64,000 bases of DNA from Protea cynaroides (GCA_028583415.1 CM053272.1:74317439-74381438); one strand, 5' to 3'; shown: positions 45,497-56,873, counted from the stretch's first letter. A program made the numbers and translations. Notes: generated from the letters alone by a model not told the origin.

Positions 45497-46343
45497 TATA
45501 ATATATATAAATACTATGCACATGAATGAATTGGTTCGAAATGGGTTGAGACTGACTTAGGTTGACTGAGTTAAACTGATATGGGTTGAGCTAGGTTGGA
45601 CCAAAACTGGCTTGAACTGAGTTGAATGGATTAATTGGAATTAACTGGGTTTTCTCTCCTTGTCATTTCATGGGTCATTTCCGCTGTCATCCCGCATGGA
45701 ATTTTCCGATGGCCTCTATTCCAAATTTTTTACGTTCATTTTGTAGAACATTAAAAATGAGGAATATAGGAACTGGAATCACCTGAATCTGATGTAGAAC
45801 GGAAAAGATATGCAGCTATGAAGTTCTGACGATAATTTTGCATGCAAGCTTGCATGGGACCCACTGGTGACTTCTACCCGGGATTTTTTACGTCCACTTT
45901 GTAGAACATCATGAATGAAGAATAATGGTCTTGGAATCATCTGAATCCGATGTCGGATGATCAAGATATGATGATTTGAAATTCAAACAATCTAACTTAG
46001 GATAATTTACATGAAGGCCCCTAGGATTATTTATAATAATTTCATAAACCTCCCTCATATGTATCATCTGACTAAAATGGTCATATCTTCCTCATTTGAT
46101 ATCGAAATTGAGCAATTCTGGTCTCGTTTCAAAGATAATTCTATGACCTACGCATCCACGCAAAATTATAACTCACGACCTTGCTGTGGACCCATTGAAA
46201 ACTTCCTCAAATTCACAGACCCATTGAAAACTTCCTCAAATTCACAGTCAAGAATCCAAACTTTCGATCACCTTTCTTCCTTTTGTTGTCCACACACCAG
46301 CAGGACTTTGTTTAGCTGGGATGGCGAAAATGGGGTGCTTACA
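42015..46343 (-). repeat. Tat-B 5' LTR (4329 bp)
   Basis: It has the same ends and internal arrangement as the 3' LTR, including the 76-bp units (near 42775-43010), TATA (minus, 44878-44871) and TTCTAGAA sites. It keeps a 394-bp segment (45262-45655) with a long (TA)n tract and GGGTTGAG-type units that the 3' LTR lacks. Tat-A has a related segment, so the difference is a deletion in the 3' LTR. Confidence 0.93.
45409..45493. repeat. (TA)n microsatellite in the Tat-B 5' LTR
   Basis: About 85 bp of uninterrupted AT dinucleotide, at the position equivalent to the 118-bp palindrome of Tat-A. Confidence 0.95.
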
Positions 46344-47030
46344 CCTAGTATCGGTCAGAAGCTCATGCTTTATCTTGAAGTTTTGGAAGGATCTATAGGA
46401 AACAATGGGAACAAAGTGGAAGTTTAGTACCGCATTTTACCTTAAACCGACGGACAGTCGGGGCGGACTATACAAATCCTAAGAGATATGCCCCGAGTTT
46501 ATGAAATTGATTTCAAGGAACGTGAGTTGAGAAGTTACCGTGAATTGAAGTTGCTATTAAGCTACCATGTAAATGTTACCTATGAAGCATGATACGGTAG
46601 AAATGTCAAATTCCTTTGTTTTGGAATGAAGTTAGTGAATGAATAATTCTGAGACCTAAGTCTAATGAAGAAAAGCATCGAGTGGCAAACAAGATCAAAG
46701 AAAAGGGGCAGGATAGCTTAAGATGTCAGAAGAGACACCAAGACCTTGAGTTCGCCATAAGTGACAAAGTGTTTTTGAAGATATCACTTATGCATAGTTT
46801 GAAATGATTAGACAAGAAGGAAAGTAGTATTCTATATATGCGTCGAATCTTATAAACTCTGGAGAGATGTAGAAAAGTTGCATATCAATTAGCGTTACCA
46901 CTATCCATGTCTAGTGTGCATGATGTATTTCGTGTGTCTCTATTGAAGAAGTACATTGGAGATCCATATCAAAAGTATTGACCACAGAATTACTGGATTA
47001 AATAGGAGATTTAACTATTGAAGTGGTACT
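46344..47030 (+). pseudogene. pol: Tk-D integrase, continued after Tat-B
   Basis: Integrase resumes with NLVSVR at the SDRD position and a readable FWKDL, then the region equivalent to AFHPQTDGQSERT (near 46430-46470, frameshifted) and MPRVYEIDFKERE. The module before the chromodomain is visible near 46870-46970 (RKVAYQLALPLSMSSVHDVF, then LLKKYIGDP). Stops and frame changes throughout. Cut at 47030 by solo LTR 2. Confidence 0.85.
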
Positions 47031-49333
47031 TGTAAGACCCGTGTCAATTTAACCCGGTCTTACCATCTTGAACCAGGTTTACCCATCATGGTCGAGTAAA
47101 ATGGACCAAGGGCATGAAGGAGATCGAGATCCCAGGTACGAAATCGACCCAAAAACACTTAATTCTAGGGGAGGGTCGCACACCCAGCTAAGCAGGGTCG
47201 GATCTCCCAGACCAGAAATATCGACCCTCAGTTTTTGAGGGAGGGTCGGACAGCTTAAGACCCTAGGGTCGACGGGATCATCGACCCTCCCATCGACCCT
47301 TGGTTTCTGACGAAAACTGAAATTAGGAAATTTCCTAATTTTCGGTTGGGATTCTTTCCAAATCTCAATGGGATTATTATAGGACATTCCTAGTCTATTT
47401 AAAGGACGTTCCTAAGCCACATTCACTCCTTTCACAACCCAAATTGAATTGAGAGAAAGAGAGAAGAAGGAAAAGAGGAAGAAAGGAGGCTAGGAAGAAG
47501 GCTTAGCAAAAAGGAGAAGAAATTGCAGAGGAAAGTAATCTTCTCAGGTATGGATACTAATTCCATGAGTTTCTACAGACCTTAGGTTAGATATGATTGA
47601 GTGTAGGATTTCGGAGAAACCCAAACCATCCATCCATGGTTAGGTTTTCATGGAAACCCATGGGAGGATGCACAAAAGCTATTTAGATGAATCATACATG
47701 GTTCTAGACCATGGAATGAATGTTGAGTGAATGTAGGAAGCAAGCCATAGGACCCCAAACACGAAGAATGGATTAAAAGTGGAAATTGGAACGGAGTGCA
47801 CCGAGGGTCGCACCGAGGGTCGATAGACCATCCGACCCTAGGTGTTTCTGACCATCGACCCTCAGCATTCGGGAAGTTCGGAATGCTGGGAGGGTCGATA
47901 GACCCATCGACCCTAGCATCGACCCTCAGTTGACAGAATGGTTTTTAAATTCTGAATTAATTCTAATTAAATTCTATCGACTTTGTTAGGTTTGCTAGCA
48001 ATATAATACCGTTATAACAGTGAATCGAAAGTTTGGAAAATATCTATTAGCAAGCTAAGGTGAGGAACCTTAACCCCAAACTACATTGGTTAATAATAAA
48101 CTGTTTTTCTTTTCTTGAGTCCTATGCCATGTTTGATTCTATGCGAATATGATTGTAATGTGCATACAGCATGCCATCCAATATTTCTATTACTTGTTCA
48201 TGCATATTTACTTTACTGTTTATAACATGATGATGATGATGATGATAGGAATAGGCATGTGCTTGTATGTGTGTGGTTGGTGTGCTTGATGCGAGAGAGT
48301 ATCAGGGGAGGTGTGATGAGAACGTCAATAAATGTTAACCTTTGGCGGGTGTCAGCACTTTAGCTCTATCTCTAACTCAAGTCTTGTGCATTGACATCGT
48401 CGTATCGCCATTACCATAGCGGAACTATTATGTCGTAGAGTATCAGGGGAGGTGGTCTCGGTCCTTGTAGTCTCTGACTCTACCAGGGGGCCTTAGCTCT
48501 ATCTCTATGGATGTTCTGAGGGATGTTGGGGGTGAGGCCTTGGATACACTTGTTTGGCATTAGGATTGGTTAGCAACGAGCCCGGTTTGCAAGCCCTCGC
48601 TAACGGGGGCTTACGTGTTGGTATAGCATTATATAGCAATAAACATTAACCTTTGTTGTATAATGTTATGGTAGGGTGGATGGGGACGACGATAAACGTT
48701 AACCTTCGGGCGGGCTTCCACACCCTGTGTATAGAGGCGGTATCAATAAACGTTAACCTTTGATCACCCAACCTTTCTATTGCACATTGCAAACTATAAA
48801 CCAAGACCAAAGATATGAATTGACTTTTTGCATGCATATGTAATGTTGCATTGTTTTGGCTACTCACTGAGCCGTGTTGTGTGCTCAGCCCTCGATGTCG
48901 AATATTTTTAGTTGATGATGCAGGATATACTGTTGAAGATTATATGAACCTGTCAGCGTATGGAACTGTAGCAGCTATGGAAGTTGGAGCTGAAGACGAT
49001 ACACACGACTCCTCTTGCGAGTGCAACTCGTGTGTATTCGATTAGATATTTTTGTAGGTTTCTTATTTGGATTTATAAGACATGTATTTGGTATTTAAAT
49101 ATTTATGTCTTAGTTAAACACAGAATAATTTGATATTATTTATGGGTATCATTCTAGTTCTCAGTTCATACTATTTATAAATTTTCCGCTATTGTGTATT
49201 ACTCTGATTATGATTGTGGATGCGTGTAAAGTTTGGATAACGCGGGGATAGCCTATTAGAGATCCTGGTTGAGCCGTTGTTTATTTAGCGGTTCATCACA
49301 CCATTCTGAACAGTGTGGAATTGGGGTGTGACA
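47031..49333 (+). repeat. Solo Tekay-type LTR 2 (2303 bp) with target duplication GTACT
   Basis: It starts TGTAAGACCCGTGTC and ends GGGGTGTGACA, with GTACT on both sides (47026-47030 and 49334-49338), inside the 3' part of Tk-D pol. It is closest to the Tk-A LTR, not to Tk-D's own LTRs. Internal order: array 1 (47165-47305), TATA TATTTAAA (47396-47403), donor CAG|GTATGG (GT 47548-47549), array 2 (47805-47935), TAGCTCTATCTCT and AATAAACG modules, acceptor ending 48923, small exon. Confidence 0.96.
48924..49045 (+). CDS. LTR small exon, solo LTR 2 copy
   Basis: 122 nt from GATGATGCAG to TAG, fully open: (G)YTVEDYMNLSAYGTVAAM, ending HDSSCECNSCVFD. The unspliced frame stays open upstream to 48851, but a one-base indel in the T run of the Tk-A copy shows that upstream part is not conserved as protein. 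It shares the conserved Met in VAAM and three closely spaced Cys (C-E-C-N-S-C), which suggest metal or disulphide chemistry, though nothing more can be said. Confidence 0.5.
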
Positions 49334-49591
49334 GTACTAGCCTAGTTCACTAGTTCAAAGGTACAACACCTTAAAAACTTGGTATCAATTATATGAAGAT
49401 AATCTGACAAAGACAAGACGTGGAGAAGAGTGCATAGGAGGAAGAAGATGCAATGCGGAAATAGAATTTCCACCTATGGACTCCGAAGTAAATTTAAATT
49501 TTGAGGACAAAATTTATTTTAAGGATGGGGGAGTTGTAAGATCTATACGTTCAAATTTCGAGGATGGAATTTTTTTTAAGGGTGGTGGAGT
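49334..49591 (+). pseudogene. Tk-D pol end with duplicated polypurine tract
   Basis: A decayed chromodomain-end region is followed by two successive copies of the end-of-pol/polypurine unit: AAATTTTGAGGACAAAA ... GGATGGGGGAG (to about 49532) and AAATTTCGAGGATGG ... AAGGGTGGTGGAG (to 49590). Between them sits TGTAAGATCTATACG, which looks like the first 15 bases of an LTR. The second tract adjoins the actual LTR start at 49592. Confidence 0.75.
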
Positions 49592-51884
49592 TGTAAGACC
49601 CGCACGCCACGAACCCGGTCTAACCTTACATTTCGTGTCGTGAACCGTCTACATATCATGGTCGAGCCAAGTGGACCAAGGGTGTGAAGAAACCCAAGAC
49701 CCAATATGAAAATTTACCCAAAAACAGTCAAAATGAGGGTAGGGTCGCATGTCTTAACAAACAGGTCCGACCCTCCCATCGACCCTCACTATTGACCCTC
49801 AACCAGGGGTCACAGAGGGTCTATGAATTGTCCGACCCTCCCATCGACCCTCGGTATTCGAGAAAAACAGCACGAACCGAAAATTAGGAAACCTTCATAA
49901 TTTTGATTGGAACCTTTCCTAAACTCAATGAGACTTATTTTGGGAGGTTTTGCCCTATAAATAGGACGTCCCTAAGGCTCATTCAATCCTTTTACAACCC
50001 TAATTGGATTGAGAGAAAGAGAAGAGAAGGAAGAGAATAAGAGAAGGAAAACTTGAAGAAAAGGCTAAGGAAGAAGAGGAAATTCAGAGGAACTCAGAAT
50101 CTCAGCAAAACTAAGGTATGAATACATTCCCCTTGATATATTTAAGACTTTAGAGTGGTTTATGAAGAGGATATGACTTAGAAGAAACCCAAATCATCCA
50201 TCCATGGTTAGGTTTTCATGGAAAACCATGGAGGAGATCATTAAAACCATGTAGGTGAATAAAGTATAGTTCTAAACCATAGAACATGTATAGAATGGAT
50301 TATGGAGGTAAGCCATAGGACCCAACCATGAAAGAGAGAACGAAATCTGATATTTTTGACTCAAATCATGGAGGGTCGCACCTAGGGTCGATGGCAGATC
50401 TGACCCTAGCATCGACCCTCAGTGTTCAAGAAGTTCGGATTAGGGGGAGGGCCGCACCCAGGGTCGATCATGACTCCGACCCTACCTCTGACCCTCAGTT
50501 TACAGAATGGTTTTTAAATTTAGAATTAATTCTAATTAAATTCTATCGACTTTGTTTGGTTTTCTAGGAATATAATAACAATATAAAAGTGATTCTAAAG
50601 CTTGGAAAAGTATCTATTAGCAAGCTAAGGTGAGGAAACGAAACTCTAAACTAATTGGTTAATAGCAAACTATTTTCACTTTTCTTGAGTCCAATGCCAT
50701 GCTTGATTCTAAGCGAATATGTTTGTAATGTGCATACAACATGTCATCCAATATTTCTATTATTTGTTCATGCATATTTACTTTATTGTTTATAACATGA
50801 TGGTGATGATGATGATAGGAATAGGCATGTGATTGTATGTGTGTGGTTGGTGTACTTGATGCGAGCGAGTATCAGGGGAGGTGTGATGAGAACATCAATA
50901 AACGTTAACCTTTGGTGGGTCTCAACACTTTAGCTCTATCTCTAACTCAAGTCTTGTGCATTAGCATCGTCGTATCACCATTACTTTAGCAGAACTATTA
51001 TGTCGTAGAGTATCAGGGGAGGTGGTCTTGGTCCTTGTAGTCTCTGACTCTACCGGGGGGCCTTAGCTCTATCTCTATGGATATTCTGAGGGAAGCTGGG
51101 GTGAGGCCTTGGATACACTGTTTGGCATTAGGATTGGTTAGTTGCGAGCCTAGTTTGCAAGCCCTTGCCAACAAGGGCTTACGTGATGGTATGACACTAT
51201 ATAGCAATAAACGTTAACCTTTGTTATATAATGTTCATGATTAGGGTGGATGGGGACGACGATAAACGTTAACCTTCGGGCAGACTTCCACACCCTGTGT
51301 ATAGAGGTGGGGTCAATATACGTTAACCTTTGACCACCCAACCTTTCTATTATGCATTACAAACTTTAAACCAGACCAAAGATATGAATTGACTGCATGT
51401 ATATGTATTGTTGCATTGTTTTGTTGACTCACTGAGCTCAAGTTGGAGAGCTGACCCTCGCGCGCATAATTCTTTTTAGTTTCTGATGTTGCAGGTACTA
51501 TGATTGAAGATTATGTCGGCACGCCAACATATGAACATGTGGCGGTTATGAATGACGAAGCTGTGGAAAACGAACATGGTTCGTTAAGCGAGCGATTCAA
51601 CAGTGGATACGTTTAGTGTTTAATTTTTGTATTTGGATATTGTAATATGTATTAAATTATGTTTTGGTTACTTAAAAATAAATGAAATATTAATTATTTA
51701 TCATGGTTAGACCTCAGTTCATTATCTCTAAGACTTCCGCTAGTGACTTTATTACCTCTGATTAATGTGGAATGTGTTTTGGTTTATCATATGTGGGATA
51801 GCCTATTGTGAGATCCTGGTTGAACTGTTGGTTTATTGACGGTACATCACACCATTTTGGTTAGTCCAGAATTGGGGTGTGACA
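49592..51884 (+). repeat. Tk-D middle LTR (2293 bp)
   Basis: Same subfamily as the 5' LTR: TGTAAGACCCGCACGCC start, array 1 (49735-49860), TATA (49956-49963), donor (GT 50116-50117), array 2 (50370-50500), AATAAACG modules, acceptor ending 51494, GGGGTGTGACA end. Confidence 0.94.
51495..51616 (+). CDS. LTR small exon, Tk-D middle LTR copy
   Basis: 122 nt, fully open to TAG: (G)TMIEDYVGTPTYEHVAVM, ending SLSERFNSGYV. Codon four is ATG, so a free-standing peptide of about 38 residues could be made. It differs from the 5' LTR copy by a few substitutions. Confidence 0.45.
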
Positions 51885-51945
51885 AAGTTGTAAGATCCGT
51901 ACGTTCAAATTTCGAGTATGAAATTTTTTTTAAGGGTGGTGGAGT
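51885..51945 (+). other. 61-bp internal scrap between tandem LTRs
   Basis: It holds TTGTAAGATCCGTACG, then CAAATTTCGAG and the polypurine tract AAGGGTGGTGGAG. It matches the second end-of-pol unit that precedes the middle LTR (49530-49591), so it is a copy of the 3' internal edge. Confidence 0.88.
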
Positions 51946-54235
51946 TATAAGACTGGCATGCCACGAACCCAGTCTAACCTTACATTTCGTGTCGTGAACA
52001 GTCTACATATCATGGTCGAGCCAAGTGGACCAAGGGTGTGAAGAAAGCCAAGACCCAATATGAAAATTTACCCAAAAACAGTCAAAATGAGGGTAGGGTT
52101 GCAAGCCTTAACAAACAGGTCTGACCCTCCCATCGACCCTCACTATCGACCCTCAACCAGGGGTTGCAGAGGGTCTATGAATTGTTCGACCCTCCCATCG
52201 ACCCTCGGTATTCGGGAAAAACAGCACGAACCGAAAATTAGGAAACCTTCCTAATTTTGATTGGAACCATTCCTAAAGTCAATGAGACTTATTTTGGGAG
52301 GTTTTGCCCTATAAATAGGACATCCCTAAGCCTCTTTCAATCCTTTTACAACCCTAATCGGATTGAGAGAAAGAGAAGAGAAGGAAGAGAATAAGAGAAG
52401 GAAAACTTGAACAAAAGGCTAAGGAAGAAGAGGAAATTTAGAGGAACTCGGAATCTCAGCAAAACTAAGGTATGAATACATTCCCCTTGATTTATTTAAG
52501 ACTTTAGAATGGTTTATGAAGAGGATATGACTTAGAAGAAACCCAAATCATCCATCCATGGTTAGGTTTTCATGGAAAACCATGGAGGAGATCATTAAAA
52601 CCATGTAGGTGAATAAAGTATAGTTCTAAACCATAGAACATGTATAGAATGGATTGTGGAAGTAAGCCAAAGGAACCAACCATGAAAGAGGGAACGAAAT
52701 TTGATATTTTTGACTCAAATCATGGAGGGTCGCACCTAGGGTCAATGGCAGATCCGACCCTAGCATCGACCCTCAGTGTTCAAGAAGTTCAGATTAGGGG
52801 GAGGGTCGCACCCAGGGTCGATCATGACTCCGAGCCTACCTCCGACCCTCAGTTTACAGAATGGTTTTTAAATTCAGAATTAATTCTAATTAAATTCTAT
52901 CGACTTTGTTAGGTTTTCTAGTAATATAATAACAATATAAAGGTGGTTCTAAAGCATGGAAAAGTATCTATTAGCAAGTTAAGGTGAGGAAACGGAACTC
53001 TAAACTAATTGGTTAATAACAAACTATTTTCTCTTTTCTTGAGTCCAATGCCATGCTTGATTCTAAGCGAATATGTTTGTAATGTGCATACAACATGTCA
53101 TCCAATATTTTTATTATTTGTTCATGCATATTTACTTTATTGTTTATAACATGATGATGATGATGATGATAGGAATAGGCATGTGATTGTATGTGTGTGG
53201 TTGGTGTACTTGATGCGAGCGAGTATCAGGGGAGGTGTGATGAGAACGTCAATAAACGTTAACCTTTGGTGGGTCTCAGAATTTTAGCTCTATCTCTAAC
53301 GCAAGTCTTGTGCATTAGCATCGTCGTATCGCCATTACTTTAGCAGAACTATTATGTCGTAGAGTATCAGGGGAGGTGGTCTCGGTCCTTGTAGTCTCTG
53401 ACTCTATCGGGGGGCCTTAGCTCTATCTCTATGGATATTCTGAGGGATGCTGGGGTGAGGCCTTGGATACACTGTTTGGCATTAGGATTGGTTAGTTGCG
53501 AGCCCAGTTTGCAAGCCCTCGCCAACAGGGGCTTACGTGTTGGTATGGCACTATATAGCAATAAACGTTAACCTTTGTTATATAATGTTCATGATTAGGA
53601 TAGATGGGGACGATGATAAATGTTAACCTTCAGGCAAACTTCCACACCCTGTGTATAGAGGCGGGGTCAATAAACATTACCTTTGACCACCCAACCTTTC
53701 TATTGTGCATTGCAAACTTTAAAACAGACCAAATATATGAATTGACTGCATGCATATGTATTGTTGCATTGTTTTGTTTACTCACTGAGCTCAAGTTGGA
53801 GAGCTAACCCTCGCGCCCGCAATTATTTTTAGTTTCTGATGTTGCAAGTACTATGATTGAAGATTATGTCGGTACGCCAACATATGAACATGTGGCAGTT
53901 ATGAATGACGAAGCTATGGAGAACGAACTTGGTTCCTTAAGCAAGCGATTCAACGGTGGATACGTTTAGTGTTTAATTTTTGTATTTGGATATTGTAATA
54001 TGTATTAAATTATGTTTTGGTTACTTGGAAATAAATGAAATATTAATTATTTATCATGGTTAGACCTCAGTTCATTATCTCTAAGACTTCCGCTATTTAC
54101 TTTATTACCTCTGATTAATGTGGAATGTGTTTTGGTTTATCATATGTGGGATAGCCTATTGTGAGATCCTGGTTGAACCGTTGGTTTATTGATGGTTCAT
54201 CACACCATTTTGGTTAATCCAGAATTTGGGTGTGA
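51946..54235 (+). repeat. Tk-D outer 3' LTR (2290 bp)
   Basis: It starts TATAAGACTGGC (mutated TGTAAGACCCG) and ends GGGTGTGA, having lost CA, right before the target duplication GTAAT. Array 1 at 52085-52210, TATA 52310-52317, donor GT 52470-52471, array 2 at 52725-52855. The acceptor is changed from GCAGG to GCAAG, shifting the AG by one base. Confidence 0.93.
53849..53969 (+). CDS. LTR small exon, Tk-D outer LTR copy (acceptor shifted)
   Basis: The frame is intact to TAG: STMIEDYVGTPTYEHVAVM, ending SLSKRFNGGYV. The acceptor base change puts the AG one base later, so a spliced product from this copy would change phase, although the internal ATG-initiated frame is unaffected. Confidence 0.4.
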
Positions 54236-56298
54236 GTAATTAACCTAAGAATAGTGTATTTTGGTTGTGTGGCCAACTGACAGCCATTGTGTAGCCGACC
54301 ACTCAGTTAGAAAGTGAGGTCACTCAAATTTTAATTGAGTGGAAGCACAAACTGGCTTGTGTAGTAGACGAGTTCTGTGACTACACAGTCGACGACATAA
54401 ATCCAAATCTGACTCCGAGATTTGGAAACTTTCCAAAATTAAGGAATCTCTTTCTTACTTGAGAGAGGACTTTATATGGAGTTTTTTTCTTTATATAGGG
54501 GATGTCCCTTAGTCTCTCTCACTCTTTTAGAATCAAATTTAAAGCCCTAAACCTAAGAGAGAAAGAGAAGGAGAAATAAAAGAAAGGGAGAAGGAGACTT
54601 GGAGAAGAGTAGTTACAAAAAAAATTGATATTCTCTCCGTAGAAGGTTCCAAGGTAAGGAATCTATTCCTATAGATGTAGGATGGTTAGGATTAATCTCC
54701 CAACAATGGGTTGCTGATCTGAACCTAACATTGTGATTGAGATCATGCAATCTCTTAATTTAATCTCAAGAGAAACCATGGAAATAGTTTAGGGAATGAA
54801 TGGTTGATGAAAACCCATGAATCAGGCCATAAAATGACCCTAGGAGGTATTCCAATAATGAGCTAAGTGTTAGACTGAGAAAGACCTTCGAACAGAACCA
54901 GTAAGTTGTGTGGTCGTATCAGTGGAAGCATGATGTGCAACCACATAGCCGACCACACAATTTTAGGAAGCCTATTTTCAAATTGTAACCTAACATCATG
55001 AAACCCTAATCTAAATTCATGAATTTTCTAGGTTGTCAACTAGTACAAGTTAATTTTCAAAGCTTGGAAGAGATTGATACTACGATCAAAGGTGAGGGAA
55101 CAAGACCTAAACTAATTGGTTAATAACAAGCTATCTTTTCTTTTTATTTTTTTCTATCTGATATGATGTCATGCTTTGTATGATTGTTTGTGCATCTCAC
55201 ATGTCATCCAATACTTATTATATATATCTATTCATGCATATTTTATTATTGTCTTTATTTTATATAATGGTGATGATAGGAATAGGCATGTGCTTATATC
55301 TGGTTGATGTGTTTGATTGGGTGGAGTATCAGGGTGAGTGTAATGGTGTGTGATCCATGAGGTTCTAGCTCTATCTCTATTCCATTCTCTACATTGGCAT
55401 CATCGTTTCACTTTTACCTTAGAGAAACTAGTATGTCGTAGGGCATGAGGGGGTATTCGCGGACCGTATGCTCTTTGACTTTACCGAGAAGCCCTAGCTC
55501 TATCTCTATGAACATATTGAGGGATGCTAGGGGAAGGCCTTGGATACATATGGATGGCATTAGGATTGGTTAGTTGCGAGCCCAGTTTATAAGCCTTCGC
55601 CTGTAGGGGTATATGTACTTGTATGGGTAGGGCATCAGGGGAAGTGTTGGCAGTGTATGATCTAGACACTTTAGCTCTATCTCTATTGTATAGTGGGTGC
55701 ATGTGGGATAGCAATGGTGTTTGATCCATTGGGTGGATTCACACACTCGTGTATAGAGGTACAGTGGTCGCCAATCCTTTCTAGAGCATAGTTGTAGACT
55801 TATACCAGACCAAAGGTATAAATTGAATGCATGCATATGTTTGTTGCATTGTTTTGTTTACTCACTGAGCTCATGTTGGAGAGTTGACCTTCACATACGC
55901 CATTCTTTTTAGTTTCTGATGTTGCAGGTACTACCGTCGAAGATTAGATCGATGCACCAACTTATGGGTATGTGGCGGCTATGGACGAGCAAGACTCTTC
56001 AAGCAAGTATTTCAACTATGTTTACGCTTAATGTTTAACTTCCGTATTTTGGTACTCGTAATAGGTATTAATTATGTTTTGGTTGCTTGGAGATAACTGG
56101 ATTATTTAATTATTTATCATGTTAGACCTCAGTTCATTATTAATAAGACTTTCGCTATTTACTTTATTATCTCTGATTGATGTGGAATGTGTATTTGGTT
56201 CAAATGGTTGGCATGATTTTTATGAGATCCTGACTTGAACCTTTGGTTCTTATGATGGTTCATTACACTTCTGGTTCGTCTAGAATTGGGGCGTGACA
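54236..56298 (+). repeat. Tk-C 5' LTR, second piece
   Basis: It continues the LTR begun at 26167; GTAAT at 54236-54240 is the Tk-D target duplication, and the joined LTR is about 2.18 kb. U3 array of TGTGTAGCCGACCA-type motifs (54260-54395), TATA TTATATAG (54491-54498), donor AAG|GTAAGG (GT 54654-54655), second array (54900-54965), TAGCTCTATCTCT modules (55365, 55495, 55676), acceptor ending 55927, and the end GGGGCGTGACA. Confidence 0.93.
55928..56031 (+). pseudogene. LTR small exon, Tk-C copy (one stop, shorter)
   Basis: It reads (G)TTVED, then TAG where sisters have TAT or TAC (Tyr), then IDAPTYGYVAAMDEQDSSSK and YFNYVYA to TAA. An 18-base deletion relative to the 122-nt copies keeps the frame. 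Confidence 0.4.
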
Positions 56299-56301
56299 AC
56301 T

Positions 56302-56313
56302 TGGTATCAGAGC
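56302..56313 (+). other. Tk-C primer binding site, first copy
   Basis: TGGTATCAGAGC, three bases after the LTR end at 56298; complementary to initiator Met tRNA. Confidence 0.92.
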
Positions 56314-56861
56314 TCTAAAGCTCTGCCAATTAAACCTAAGTACATTCACAAGAGTCCATGAACTGAGTTAAGTTAAACTTAAAAGCTTTAATGCAAACAT
56401 ACCATAAGCACATGTTTTGGTTAAGACAGAACTTAAACAAGACAATAATACACATAATTAATAGTGGACCCAAATATATATACTAAAAAAAATGTAAACG
56501 CATTCAGATAAAGGGACAGAGTACAGTCCACAGTCCGGATGGTTATTCTACGAATATAAATAAAAAATAAAATGTAATTGTGTCTGTAAATAAGCAGGAC
56601 AAAACCTAACTCTGAGATTATACACCAAAAATAAGAGTAACTGTAAAAGAACATAAAACTCTACTCCTGGGTAACGAGGAGACTCCGAGTGAGATCCTCC
56701 ACACACATTTTCGACGTCTGCTGAGCATTAAGAAAAGGTTGCAACTTGACCCCACCAACACAAATGGTTGGCATGATTTTTATGAGATCCTGACTTGAAC
56801 CTTTGGTTCTTATGATGGTTCATTACACTTCTGGTTCGTCTAGAATTGGGGCGTGACAACT

Positions 56862-56873
56862 TGGTATCAGAGC
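56862..56873 (+). other. Tk-C primer binding site, second copy
   Basis: An identical TGGTATCAGAGC in the second unit of the 560-bp duplication, again three bases after a GGGGCGTGACA LTR end. Confidence 0.9.

Larger units (their letters stand above)
33266..46343 (-). mobile_element. Tat-B: Ogre/Tat-like element with ~4 kb LTRs and no gag-pol (LARD-like)
   Basis: Sense is minus: 5' LTR 46343-42015, primer site 42011-41994, internal region 42014-37218, polypurine tract, 3' LTR 37217-33266. CCTAG lies next to the right end (46344-46348) and two bases outside the left end (33259-33263), a likely target duplication, and Tk-D integrase reads across it. The 4.8 kb internal region shows no gag, protease, RT or integrase motifs in any frame I could read. 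Large LTRs with a non-coding interior fit a non-autonomous large retrotransposon derivative mobilised by a Tat-lineage partner. The two LTRs look nearly identical, so the insertion is fairly recent. Confidence 0.88.
26291..54235 (+). mobile_element. Tk-D: Tekay/Del-like element with three LTRs, hosting two later insertions
   Basis: Parts: 5' LTR 26291-28595; primer site; decayed gag-pol 28611-33263; [Tat-B 33266-46343]; rest of integrase 46344-47030; [solo LTR 2, 47031-49333]; pol end and polypurine tracts 49334-49591; LTR 49592-51884; 61-bp internal scrap; LTR 51946-54235. The outer ends are flanked by the same five bases, GTAAT (26286-26290 and 54236-54240), so the three-LTR array is one insertion changed afterwards by recombination. 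The last LTR has lost its terminal CA. Confidence 0.93.

Noticed and set aside
47031..49333. Taking this LTR as the 3' LTR of Tk-D
   Set aside because: It has its own GTACT target duplication, belongs to a different LTR subfamily, and pol-end plus polypurine sequence continues after it.
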